A program made the translations under genes and the position numbers. DNA of 13,278 nt, from the NCBI GenBank assembly GCA_002329565.1, contig DCTM01000061.1, positions 74,489 to 87,766 on the forward strand, written 5' to 3'. The notes under the pieces were generated by a model that was not told the DNA's origin, did not search any database, and saw only the letters and a list, made by a program, of their open reading frames with translations. Below are positions 7,023 through 13,278 of this stretch, one piece after another (position 1 is the first letter of the stretch; each line of letters starts with the position of its first letter). Source of the DNA: Firmicutes bacterium UBA1440 (GTDB lineage Bacteria; Bacillota; Clostridia; Peptostreptococcales; Anaerovoracaceae).

Positions 7023-7357
7023 CTGTTTATATCTCCTTCTTCTTCCAAAATATTTGCCCGTTGCTATAATATATGAAGTAAGTGGCGTTTCATCTTTATC
7101 TCTCTAAAAATATTTTCTGTACTTTGTCGGCGCTCTTTTAACTTAAGGTTAAATTTTTATGAGCAATTCTTAAAAATGCCTCCATTGCGCCGGCACTCAA
7201 TCGCCTGTATACTGATGGTGACAATAAGACAAGGACTCTTTACTCGAGATAAGACGCCGGTCTCAAGAAGTCGACACAATCGACGCATGTATCGACAATC
7301 TCGGGCAATATAAAAATATCTTTCGTAAAACTTATAACCGGACAGGGGGGCAATATT
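7023..7357. other. Divergent intergenic region between the duplicated-domain and XRE genes
   Basis: This stretch of about 335 bp contains the starts of two divergent genes. A TATATTATAG segment near 7065-7074 (minus strand) may be the -10 of the leftward gene, with no clear -35. TTAACTTAAGGTTAA at 7139-7153 is a partly palindromic AT-rich site. Three direct TCGAC copies occur at 7271, 7280 and 7292. No further gene is evident; an open frame upstream of 7358 has no start codon after the TAA near 7250. Confidence 0.4.
7185..7213 (+). promoter_or_regulatory. Weak candidate promoter for the XRE-type gene
   Basis: TATACT at 7208-7213 is a good -10 box. TTGCGC at 7185-7190, with exactly 17 bp between them, is a poor -35 (only TTG matches). 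If real, the leader would be about 138 nt. Autoregulation by the HTH protein through nearby repeats is possible but not shown. Confidence 0.35.
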
Positions 7358-8467
7358 ATGAATACCTTACAAGATTTAAAAATCGGCGAAATTATCGCCG
7401 AACTGCGCAAAAGCAAATGTGTTACACAGGAAAAGCTTGGAGAGGCCGTCGGCGTATCCGCAGCTGCGGTTTCCAAATGGGAAAATGGGCAGAGTTACCC
7501 GGACATCTCGCTGCTCTGCGATCTGGCAGCATTCTTCGACATTACCACTGACGAGCTCCTCGGATATGAAGCCAACATCTCAAAAGCCGCGGCCAACGCC
7601 ATTTATGCGGACCTGATGGCCGCCTTTGCAGAAAAGCCGCTTGAAGAAGCTCTGGCCGACTGCAATAATGTTGTGAAAAAATATCTGAACAGCGACTATC
7701 TTCACCTCCACATCGCTAACCTTCTGATCAATCATGTGGAAAAGACCGATTCTCCCGAAAAAGCAGCTGAGCTGCTCGAGCACGCAAAAGCCTTGTATAA
7801 AAAAGTCATCGACAAAGATGCCGATCCTTGGCTTGTACATCAAGCTAAATACGGGTTGGCTATCAGCCATATATTTGCGGGCGACGGTGTTTCCGCTTTG
7901 AACGTAATAGAGGGTTGCATCGATACCACGTTACCGCCTGAAATTTTGAAAGCTCATGCCCTGCAACTCATCGGCGAAAATCAAAAGGCAGCTGCAGTCC
8001 TCCAGGGCTATGCCTTCCAATGCATCGTGGGCTTGTTCAACGCTGCTCCCGTGCTGGCCTTTCTAAAAGCTAATGACCCGGCTACGTCCGAAAAATGGAT
8101 TTCGGCCGTGCTCACAACCGCCGGCGCCTTTGAAATGGAGCGTTCAAATCCGCTTTCCACGGGCAATCTGTACATCGCCCATGCGCAACTAATGGCTTCA
8201 AAACAGGAGAATGACAAAGCTTTAGCAGCACTTCAAATTGCCGCCGATCTGCTCGGAAATGAAGACAGCTATAACGAACCTTTCAAGGAAGAGGGCCTCT
8301 TTGACGACCTCTCTGCACTGTGGGAACACATGGACGTTGGCAATAAAGCCCCTCGCAGCGAGCGCGTGATCAAAGACAGTTTCATCTCTGCTCTGACACA
8401 GAATCCGGCCTTCGAAAGTCTGCGCACATGTCAAGAGTTTCAAGATATCATAGCTCGGTTTCGCTGA
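7358..8467 (+). CDS. XRE-family HTH regulator with helical TPR-like C-terminus
   Basis: Residues 7-67 form a Cro/C1-type helix-turn-helix: IGEIIAELRKSKCVTQEKLG, then VGVSAAAVSKWENGQSYPDI, then LAAFFDITTDELLGY, all typical of this family. The remaining 300 residues are alpha-helical and rich in Ala, Leu and Glu, with helix pairs that look like degenerate tetratricopeptide repeats (for example KAAELLEHAKALYKKVI and NDKALAALQIAADLLG). Many Bacillota proteins combine an XRE HTH with such a domain and use it to sense a peptide or a partner protein; no ligand can be assigned here. The RBS is AGGGGGG, 7 nt before the ATG. It is a single gene followed by its own terminator. Confidence 0.88.
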   Translation: MNTLQDLKIGEIIAELRKSKCVTQEKLGEAVGVSAAAVSKWENGQSYPDISLLCDLAAFFDITTDELLGYEANISKAAANAIYADLMAAFAEKPLEEALADCNNVVKKYLNSDYLHLHIANLLINHVEKTDSPEKAAELLEHAKALYKKVIDKDADPWLVHQAKYGLAISHIFAGDGVSALNVIEGCIDTTLPPEILKAHALQLIGENQKAAAVLQGYAFQCIVGLFNAAPVLAFLKANDPATSEKWISAVLTTAGAFEMERSNPLSTGNLYIAHAQLMASKQENDKALAALQIAADLLGNEDSYNEPFKEEGLFDDLSALWEHMDVGNKAPRSERVIKDSFISALTQNPAFESLRTCQEFQDIIARFR

Positions 8468-8512
8468 TTTCGTAGACGTGTATCTTTCGCAATTCCATAT
8501 AAAAAGACAATG

Positions 8513-8541
8513 GGGATGCAATATGCATCCCTATATACTTT
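8513..8541 (+). terminator. Terminator after the XRE-type gene
   Basis: GGGATGCA (8513-8520) and TGCATCCC (8524-8531) form a perfect 8-bp stem with a 3-nt ATA loop, followed by the TATATACTTTT tract. It lies 45 nt after the stop codon. The 3-nt loop is tight, so a 7-bp stem with a 5-nt loop is also possible. Confidence 0.75.
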
Positions 8542-8609
8542 TACAATCATTATTCTAATGTAAGGATGCCGCGCCATCAGGATTTACTCCGAAGATGCCG
8601 GTGCCTTTG

Positions 8610-8811
8610 AAATTTACCATTGCAAACTCCGTCCCCCCTTAAATTTTACCCTTGCAGACTCAGTCGCCCCTCAAAATTGAAGGCCCTCAGCCCCTTCAAC
8701 TCACTGAGATGAGTCAATTTTGTGCTTGGCCAAATATCACGCCGAGCTTCAATATTCATGTTTATTGCGCCGTCACTCTTAAATTTCACTCTCGAAGGCA
8801 GCGACAACGGC
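8610..8811. repeat. Imperfect repeat element with nested palindromes
   Basis: Two adjacent units of about 31 bp (8610-8640 and 8641-8672), each beginning AAATTT and carrying a TTGCA core and a C-rich end, agree at roughly 26 positions. A more diverged copy begins AAATTTCACTCTCG at 8781. Between them are nested inverted repeats: CAAAATTGA (8672-8680) with TCAATTTTG (8714-8722), TTGAAGG (8677-8683) with CCTTCAA (8693-8699), and CTCAGT (8659-8664) with ACTGAG (8703-8708). On the minus strand there is an open frame of 56 codons (8816-8646) without an RBS, and a 21-codon one (8620-8555). Plus-strand frames are also open. I do not recognise the element; it may be a dispersed non-coding repeat or decayed coding DNA. 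Confidence 0.5.
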
Positions 8812-8922
8812 AACATCTCATTTTAAGTTACAGGGATACATTGAAAAACTTGATTTTTTGTAATTAATCAAAAAACAGCAAATCCCGTTGCAGTCTGCTT
8901 TCAAATAAATACTCCTCACACT

Positions 8923-8957
8923 TTGCTTTGTTTTTCATAGCATATATAGCATATAGA
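8923..8957 (+). promoter_or_regulatory. Candidate promoter and 9-bp tandem repeat before the micro-ORF
   Basis: ATAGCATAT occurs twice in immediate tandem (8937-8945 and 8946-8954). Possible sigma-A boxes overlap it: TTGCTT (8923-8928) with TATAGC after 16 bp, or TTGTTT (8928-8933) with TATAGA after 18 bp. Neither pair is strong. The position, 30-40 nt ahead of a good ribosome binding site, is right for the small ORF at 8984. Confidence 0.35.
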
Positions 8958-8983
8958 ATAACGACCTTAAAGGGGGTGCTCAT

Positions 8984-9046
8984 ATGTGCTTTAGATTTTC
9001 AAGGCGTAATCGCTGTCGTTGTTTCCGCCGTCGTCGTTTCTGTTAA
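8984..9046 (+). CDS. Arg/Cys-rich 20-residue micropeptide
   Basis: A 20-codon frame, MCFRFSRRNRCRCFRRRRFC, starts at 8984 behind a strong AGGGGGTG site with 5-nt spacing and ends in TAA. It has nine arginines, four cysteines (2, 11, 13, 20) and four phenylalanines, and no acidic residue. A candidate terminator lies just downstream at 9072-9098 and a possible promoter upstream, so it looks like a complete tiny transcription unit, too short for normal gene calling. The strong charge and paired cysteines would suit nucleic-acid binding, metal binding or a membrane-active cationic peptide; these are guesses from composition only. No same-strand gene follows for about 4 kb, which argues against an attenuator leader. 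I do not recognise the peptide. Confidence 0.5.
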   Translation: MCFRFSRRNRCRCFRRRRFC

Positions 9047-9071
9047 GGCGGCTGCGCTTAATATAAATCTT

Positions 9072-9098
9072 GCGCTCACTATTTAAGTAGGCGCTTTT
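9072..9098 (+). terminator. Candidate terminator after the micro-ORF
   Basis: GCGCTCACT (9072-9080) pairs with AGTAGGCGC (9086-9094) with one mismatch and one G-T wobble around an ATTTA loop, followed directly by TTTT (9095-9098). It lies 25 nt after the stop of the 20-codon frame. Confidence 0.5.
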
Positions 9099-9160
9099 AA
9101 AATATAAAAAACAACAACCCTTAAACGTTCAAATTTCAACGTTTTCAGGGTTGTTGTTTT
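9098..9160 (-). terminator. Terminator of the tRNA-Arg gene
   Basis: A 14-bp perfect stem (9108-9121 with 9147-9160, AAAACAACAACCCT on the plus strand) is topped by a second AAACGTT/AACGTTT pairing (9123-9129 with 9138-9144). On the minus strand it begins 2 nt after the encoded CCA and runs into TTTTTTATATTTT. The stem is also a barrier for plus-strand transcription from the micro-ORF. Confidence 0.88.
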
Positions 9161-9162
9161 AT

Positions 9163-9237
9163 TGGTACCCCCAGGCGGAATCGAACCACCAACGATGGTT
9201 TAGGAAACCACTGTTATATCCGTTTAACTATGGAGGC
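9163..9237 (-). tRNA. tRNA-Arg (anticodon CCU)
   Basis: A 75-nt cloverleaf on the minus strand. The acceptor GCCTCCA pairs with TGGGGGT, giving a G-U first pair and a T-G pair. The D stem is GTTA/TAAC. The anticodon stem GTGGT/ACCAT encloses the loop TTCCTAA, so the anticodon is CCT, reading AGG. The T arm is GGTGG, TTCGATT, CCGCC, followed by discriminator A and an encoded CCA. It is a single tRNA with its own promoter and terminator. No integrase or duplicated tRNA end was seen, so it is not visibly used as an attachment site here. Confidence 0.95.
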
Positions 9238-9284
9238 ACATTTATATCGGCGACCAAGCATCGACCGTCGAATACTACCGTATT

Positions 9285-9313
9285 ATGATAGCATAAAACT
9301 GCTTCCATTTCAA
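9285..9313 (-). promoter_or_regulatory. Promoter of the tRNA-Arg gene
   Basis: On the minus strand TTGAAA (9313-9308) and TATCAT (9290-9285) are separated by 17 bp. Transcription would start near 9278, leaving a 5' leader of about 40 nt to be removed by RNase P. Confidence 0.65.
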
Positions 9314-9630
9314 GCATTTGCGGCTAATAAAAGAGGGAAGATCGCCAAGTCATCAAGCAGGGAAGCTGTGTAGTTCTTATACAAATAACGGTACCGACAA
9401 GGCACACCTTATTTCACAAATACGAAAAAATCTGCTGCCGAAAGAGATAAGATCTTCCGGAATATAAGCTATATAATGTTTATATAAATACCGGCACCGG
9501 TAAAATACGCTTTAATTTACTTATAATGGAAAAATTATACTGTTGAAAAAGGTGGGATTATCCAACGGAGCAACTGCATGACGCTTATAAAAATGGCACT
9601 GCCTTCCAAATTATCCTTCTCACTCATATG
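9314..9630. other. Intergenic stretch without a recognised gene
   Basis: No credible coding frame was found. The stretch is AT-rich. It contains TACCGG/CCGGTA around a CA (9489-9502), a TATAAT at 9472-9477 on the plus strand without a matching -35, and a widely spaced 8-bp inverted pair GGAAGATC (9336-9343) and GATCTTCC (9451-9458). A small RNA ending at the hairpin at 9631-9684 is conceivable but unsupported. Confidence 0.35.
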
Positions 9631-9684
9631 AAAAAGTGCACTGTCGAAAGGAGGTTTTAATCTGCCTTTCGGTATGCACTTTTT
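9631..9684. terminator. Long bidirectional terminator hairpin
   Basis: AAAAAGTGCA (9631-9640) pairs exactly with TGCACTTTTT (9675-9684). Inside it CGAAAGG (9645-9651) pairs with CCTTTCG (9665-9671), and the loop is AT-rich. The A- and T-runs at the two ends let it work in both directions. It most likely ends the SLH-protein gene, whose stop is about 100 nt away on the minus strand. Confidence 0.85.
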
Positions 9685-9787
9685 ATGGGTTCTTTGTTGC
9701 CAAAGGATGCTCATTATCGATTCAGCCTGTTCCCAGTTGTGAAGGAAAAAAGACTATTTGATTTTTGGGTCGTTTTTTAGTAGTTTT

Positions 9788-12700
9788 TTATAATCCCGAT
9801 CCTCCATTGGCTGTTTTTGTCCCCGCCTTTCGCACTTCTGAATTAAACCGGTTATAAGCTTCTTCTAAAGCTCTTATCGCGTTGTTAATTTGCTCTTGCG
9901 TCGTCGTAGTTGCAGACGCTAATGCTGCTTTGTATACATTGTCCGCTGCAGTAATTGCAGATTCAAATGTTTCCATTTCTGAGGAAGTTGCCCATTTGAG
10001 ACTCGGATCGACATCAGATCCGTCTGTACTTGTTTTGGTAGCCTCTTTTAAGTTTTCGGCTTTTCTGATAGAATCCCCCAATTCAGTTGTTATTAAGATT
10101 GGCTTAGAGCCTTTTTCCTTGGCTCCGTTAAAGGTCACAATCGCATCCCGCAATCTAAGCGTAGCCTCGTCAACCTGTGCGGAGGTGGTTACCGTTGTTG
10201 TAGCCGCTACGGCAACCGCTATTGCATCTGAAAGAGCCCTGTATTCATCATCCGTTACCCACTCCTGATCAACACTCACATTCGTGCCATTCGTGCTTTT
10301 AACCACAGAGCTAAGCTCTGTTTCGGCATCTTCTATTGCCTTATCCAGTTGACTTGTATCGGGTCCCGCTATGGTAATTTTAAGCGTACCTATTGCCGTT
10401 GTTCCAACATAGATTGTAAAATCCGTACTTGCACGCGGCCCCGGAGTCAGAGGTGCATCCGTCCATGTCACACTGCTTTTATTTTCAGCATTTGTAGATG
10501 TTCCGGCTTTTACAATTTTCACCGTATCATTTGCATTACTCGCTTTCGCGTAAATAGATGCTGTTGTTGAACCAAACTGCACTGTTGCTCTCATCGACGT
10601 CAAGGATACCCCTGTATTGTTGACCTTCAAATCGCTCAACGTCGGGGTGGCGGATGCCGTAGTGAACGTATACGACGTTGCTTCCACATATGTTCCCGCG
10701 CTGTTTTTAAACTTACTCCCCAAGATGGAGACTGTATAAGTTTTCCCTGCTGTCCAGCCACCGGACGGAGGAGATATCGTTACTTTTTTATATGTGCTGT
10801 CGATACTCTTGGAGGTATTAACAGAAGTGCTGCCTTCTTTCACTGTAATGGCTCCGTCCAAATATGTCGAATTGAACCCACTGCTGCCGGCGGTTCCGCT
10901 CGAGTTATACATCTTTTCCGAAAATGTCAATGTGATATTGCTGTTTAACCCTACATTTGTTTTCGGGCTGATTGATGCGGTAGGTTTCACAGTCCCCACC
11001 GTGAACTTCACGCTCGATGCCGCTATCTTCGTACCGTCCTCGACAGTACGGAAGGTGCTGCTCTTGAATCCCAATACATACTTACCGTTGTCAAGCGTGC
11101 CCGGGCTGATTGTAATGACCTTTTTCTTGGTGTCGATAGAGGCATCGCCGCTGTCCAAGATGTTACTGCTGCTGCTCGCGTCCTCTTCTCTCAGATAAAG
11201 ATCGTTGTCGTCGATCATATCGTCCAGCAAAGTCTTTGTAATTGTCTTGCCGGAATAGGTCTCTATCGGCTCATCAAAGGTGATCGTCGGTTTTACGGTC
11301 GTGCTTACTTTCGTTGCGCCGTCTTCAGGCTTGAAGGTCACGCTGTCGTCCGTTCCGCCGGAGCCAACGTTCCAAGTTACATTGGCAGCTGCGATAGCAT
11401 CGGAAGTATCGTAATCCCGAAATACACTCTTTGAAAAGCCAAGATAATATTTGCCGTCGTCGAGATCGTCATCCGGCGTGATTGTAATCACTTCATCGTC
11501 TGAGTCGATTTTAGCGGAGAAACTTACATTCGTTCCGCTGCTGCTGCCTTTCTTAAAGACAATATTTTTCTCCAGATAAGAAGAGGTTATGTCATCGCCG
11601 TCCTTTGTCTCTATCGGATTTTTAAACGTAATGGTCGGTTTCACGGTATCCTTTACGCCGGTCGCACCGTTGGCCGGATAGAATTTAGCCGATGTGGCAG
11701 AGGCCTCCTCGGGCTTGGTTTTGACGCCGCTGCCGACAATCAGTTTGCCCGGTTTTTTCTCATATGTCACTTTGTCCGCCTGTACAGTCATAGTGCTGAT
11801 GGTTCCGTCCCCGAAGAAGTAGCTTTCTGCATCCACCGTCGCATTTTTGACTGTAGCTTTTGACTCTACGTTTATAGTCGATTGCTTTCCTCTTGTAGTC
11901 ACGTTGAGATCCGTAATAGTGCCGGATTCAAGTGTAAGCTCAGCTTCCCTGGCATCCACGTTTACCTTGGGGAATGTACCGCTTAGTGTGATGTCGGCAG
12001 AAGAGCCGGAAACATTCAGTGTCTTGGCGCCCAATCCAAAATCGCCGCCCGCCAAAGATGATGTCTCTATCGTGGCAGTCTTTTCGGCGTCAAGATTGTT
12101 GACCGTCGTCTCGCCTTTCAAAACGACGCCTACAGGATCGCTCGTCCTTGCTACCGTGGCGTTGGCCACTCTGGAATTTTGTATTAAGATACCATCTTCG
12201 CCACCGCCTTGAATGTTAAGCGCGCCGAGTATGACGCAGTTGCTGATCGTCGCTTCACCGTCATCGAGATCCTTGCTGATTGTCACTCCGTTGGAATAGA
12301 TTTTGCCCGAAAGCGACGCTCCGTCCTTACTCAGCGTCGTGGTAGTTTTCACGATGCTTTCCTTATCCATGATATCCGTGATAATCTTTGCGGTCTGAGC
12401 CCGCGTCAGGCTGGCTGCCGGATATAGTTTCCCGTCATCATATGCTCCAATATATCCCTTGCTGCTTACGCGAGATAGCGCGTTGGACGCCCAATCCGCA
12501 ACCTGCGAGGAATCTTTGAACTTACTTAGTGAACCCGAATAACCGTATGTCGGCACAATTCGCGAGATCATAACAGCGGCTTCTTGCCTGCTGATCTTGG
12601 CGTCGGGACGAAATGTTCCGTCGTCGTACCCTCCTGTATACGCAGATCCTACGGCTTTGCCAACGGCTTGATAGTACCATTCAAACGACGGCACATCGCT

Positions 12701-12967
12701 GAAGCTGACAGATGCTGACCCTGTGTTTCCCAAGGCCTTGTTGACCATGGTGATAAACTCAGCCCTCGATACCGCCGCATCCGGCCTAAACTTGCCATCC
12801 GGGTAACCGTTAACGATTCCTTTGCTTACCGCTTTGTTAATGTATGTTTCCGCCCAATGCCCCTTTGTGTCGGAAAACGATGTGGCTGCAAAAGCGGTGG
12901 CAGGAATAGCCAAAGTGAAAACAAGTGCAAAAGTCAGAACCATGCCAATAAGCTTTTTATTTTTCAT
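9788..12967 (-). CDS. Secreted SLH-domain surface protein with beta-solenoid, Ig-like and FIVAR-like modules
   Basis: The 1059-residue product begins with a signal peptide (KNKK, a hydrophobic core, ATAFA-A cleavage near residue 27). Three SLH domains follow: 31-80, 89-138 and 150-200, with GYPDGKFRPDAAVSRAEF, GYDDGTFRPDAKISRQEA and AYDDGKLYPAASLTRAQT. They bind secondary cell-wall polymers and place the protein in the S-layer. Residues 205-410 look like a beta-solenoid (short V/I/T strands). Then come three SbsA-like Ig domains (426-535, 543-658, 663-770); the first two are close duplicates sharing GAT.V..TVKPTITF..PIET. A beta-sandwich fills 775-868, and two FIVAR-like helical modules (873-948, 962-1046) share the DG/NG...V...W pattern. 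Only one cysteine (Cys244) is present. AAGG precedes the start by 4 nt. No LPXTG or transmembrane tail is seen. Ligand unknown. Confidence 0.92.
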   Translation of the reverse strand: MKNKKLIGMVLTFALVFTLAIPATAFAATSFSDTKGHWAETYINKAVSKGIVNGYPDGKFRPDAAVSRAEFITMVNKALGNTGSASVSFSDVPSFEWYYQAVGKAVGSAYTGGYDDGTFRPDAKISRQEAAVMISRIVPTYGYSGSLSKFKDSSQVADWASNALSRVSSKGYIGAYDDGKLYPAASLTRAQTAKIITDIMDKESIVKTTTTLSKDGASLSGKIYSNGVTISKDLDDGEATISNCVILGALNIQGGGEDGILIQNSRVANATVARTSDPVGVVLKGETTVNNLDAEKTATIETSSLAGGDFGLGAKTLNVSGSSADITLSGTFPKVNVDAREAELTLESGTITDLNVTTRGKQSTINVESKATVKNATVDAESYFFGDGTISTMTVQADKVTYEKKPGKLIVGSGVKTKPEEASATSAKFYPANGATGVKDTVKPTITFKNPIETKDGDDITSSYLEKNIVFKKGSSSGTNVSFSAKIDSDDEVITITPDDDLDDGKYYLGFSKSVFRDYDTSDAIAAANVTWNVGSGGTDDSVTFKPEDGATKVSTTVKPTITFDEPIETYSGKTITKTLLDDMIDDNDLYLREEDASSSSNILDSGDASIDTKKKVITISPGTLDNGKYVLGFKSSTFRTVEDGTKIAASSVKFTVGTVKPTASISPKTNVGLNSNITLTFSEKMYNSSGTAGSSGFNSTYLDGAITVKEGSTSVNTSKSIDSTYKKVTISPPSGGWTAGKTYTVSILGSKFKNSAGTYVEATSYTFTTASATPTLSDLKVNNTGVSLTSMRATVQFGSTTASIYAKASNANDTVKIVKAGTSTNAENKSSVTWTDAPLTPGPRASTDFTIYVGTTAIGTLKITIAGPDTSQLDKAIEDAETELSSVVKSTNGTNVSVDQEWVTDDEYRALSDAIAVAVAATTTVTTSAQVDEATLRLRDAIVTFNGAKEKGSKPILITTELGDSIRKAENLKEATKTSTDGSDVDPSLKWATSSEMETFESAITAADNVYKAALASATTTTQEQINNAIRALEEAYNRFNSEVRKAGTKTANGGSGL

Positions 12968-13043
12968 AACGCCTTTTCCCTTCCCCTGTTCTTACAATTT
13001 TTTACACACAAACTTCTATCAAGCCATACGACTTAATACCTAA

Positions 13044-13072
13044 AGTTTACCACTTAAGCTCCTTTCGTTCAA
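13044..13072 (-). promoter_or_regulatory. Promoter for the SLH-protein gene
   Basis: On the minus strand TTGAAC (13072-13067) and TAAACT (13049-13044) lie 17 bp apart. Transcription would begin near 13037, giving a leader of about 70 nt that includes a purine-rich AGGGGAAGGGAAAAGG stretch before the ATG at 12967. Confidence 0.65.
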
Positions 13073-13239
13073 TAAAAAAGTGAATTTCCCGGCTGTAGAG
13101 GACCGCTCCACTCCGCAAATAAGGTATTTTTCTGAAAAATGTATACTTTTTGCCGCACAAATGATAAAATTAAAAAAACAATATCTTACCCGATATCCGC
13201 TTCGGGGCCCCTTAATAAATCTCGCAGGAGAAGCGCATC

Positions 13240-13278
13240 ATGAAAGAATTAACTCAAATCATCTTTGACGATATGAAC
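13240..13278 (+). CDS. Start of an unidentified gene, cut by the window edge
   Basis: Thirteen codons, MKELTQIIFDDMN, follow an AGGAG site with 8-9 nt spacing. The gene is divergent from the SLH gene, and the intervening region is AT-rich with no clear promoter boxes. The N-terminus vaguely recalls the UPF0597/L-cysteine desulfidase family, whose members start in a similar way before an ALGCTEP motif, but that motif would lie outside the window. Treat the identity as unknown. Confidence 0.45.
   Translation, partial: MKELTQIIFDDMN

Noticed and set aside
8652..8867. 71-codon plus-strand frame in the repeat element
   Set aside because: It has no good ribosome binding site, an odd composition and no recognisable domain, and it overlaps the imperfect repeats on both strands. 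It is better explained as chance open frame within the element.
9163..9345. tRNA-Arg as a mobile-element attachment site
   Set aside because: No integrase, no repeated tRNA 3' end and no phage or plasmid gene occurs in the window.
10794..12212. Plus-strand frames opposite the SLH gene (10794-11198, 11847-12212)
   Set aside because: These are antisense shadows of a repetitive Thr/Val/Ser-rich gene, and their translations are low-complexity.
13080..13268. 62-codon plus-strand frame at the right edge
   Set aside because: It has no RBS, and it overlaps out of frame the start at 13240, which has a good AGGAG site.

Overview
The window looks like chromosomal DNA from an anaerobic, amino-acid- or lactate-type fermenting member of the Bacillota (Clostridia or a relative). 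This rests on gene families only: a YlmH-like S4 protein, a ferredoxin-dependent 2-oxoacid oxidoreductase in four separate subunits, a propionate-CoA-transferase-type enzyme, an SLH-anchored surface protein, strong AAGGAG-type ribosome binding sites and sigma-A-type promoters. Genus cannot be told from the sequence.

Layout. Positions 1-1008 (minus strand) hold the N-terminal part of a YlmH-like RNA-binding protein and, upstream of it, an IclR-family regulator. Positions 1009-1236 are a compact divergent control region. It has two back-to-back consensus promoters (17-bp spacers) and a perfect 10-bp-arm inverted repeat in the leader of the rightward operon. Positions 1237-5725 (plus) are a tight five-gene operon: gamma, delta, alpha and beta subunits of a pyruvate/2-ketoisovalerate-type 2-oxoacid:ferredoxin oxidoreductase, then a family I acyl-CoA:carboxylate CoA-transferase. 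Together they would turn a 2-oxo acid plus CoA into acyl-CoA, CO2 and reduced ferredoxin, then pass the CoA to a carboxylate such as acetate. The IclR protein is the obvious candidate regulator. The operon ends in three 21-bp tandem repeats and a strong hairpin terminator.

Positions 5874-7022 (minus) encode an internally duplicated helical protein of uncharacterised family. Divergent from it, 7358-8467 (plus) encodes an XRE-type HTH protein with a long helical, TPR-like C-terminus and its own terminator. Positions 8468-9787 have no large gene. They contain an imperfect repeat element with nested palindromes, a 20-codon Arg/Cys-rich micro-ORF with a strong RBS and a terminator, a minus-strand tRNA-Arg(CCU) with promoter and terminator, and a long hairpin terminator.

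Positions 9788-12967 (minus) encode a 1059-residue secreted S-layer-type protein: signal peptide, three SLH domains, a beta-solenoid-like stretch, three SbsA-like Ig domains and two FIVAR-like modules. A last plus-strand gene begins at 13240 and runs off the end.

The least explained items are the Arg/Cys micro-ORF, the 21-bp repeats after the CoA-transferase, the inverted repeat in the operon leader, the 8.6-8.8 kb repeat element and the duplicated helical protein. No CRISPR array, transposase, integrase or rRNA was seen.
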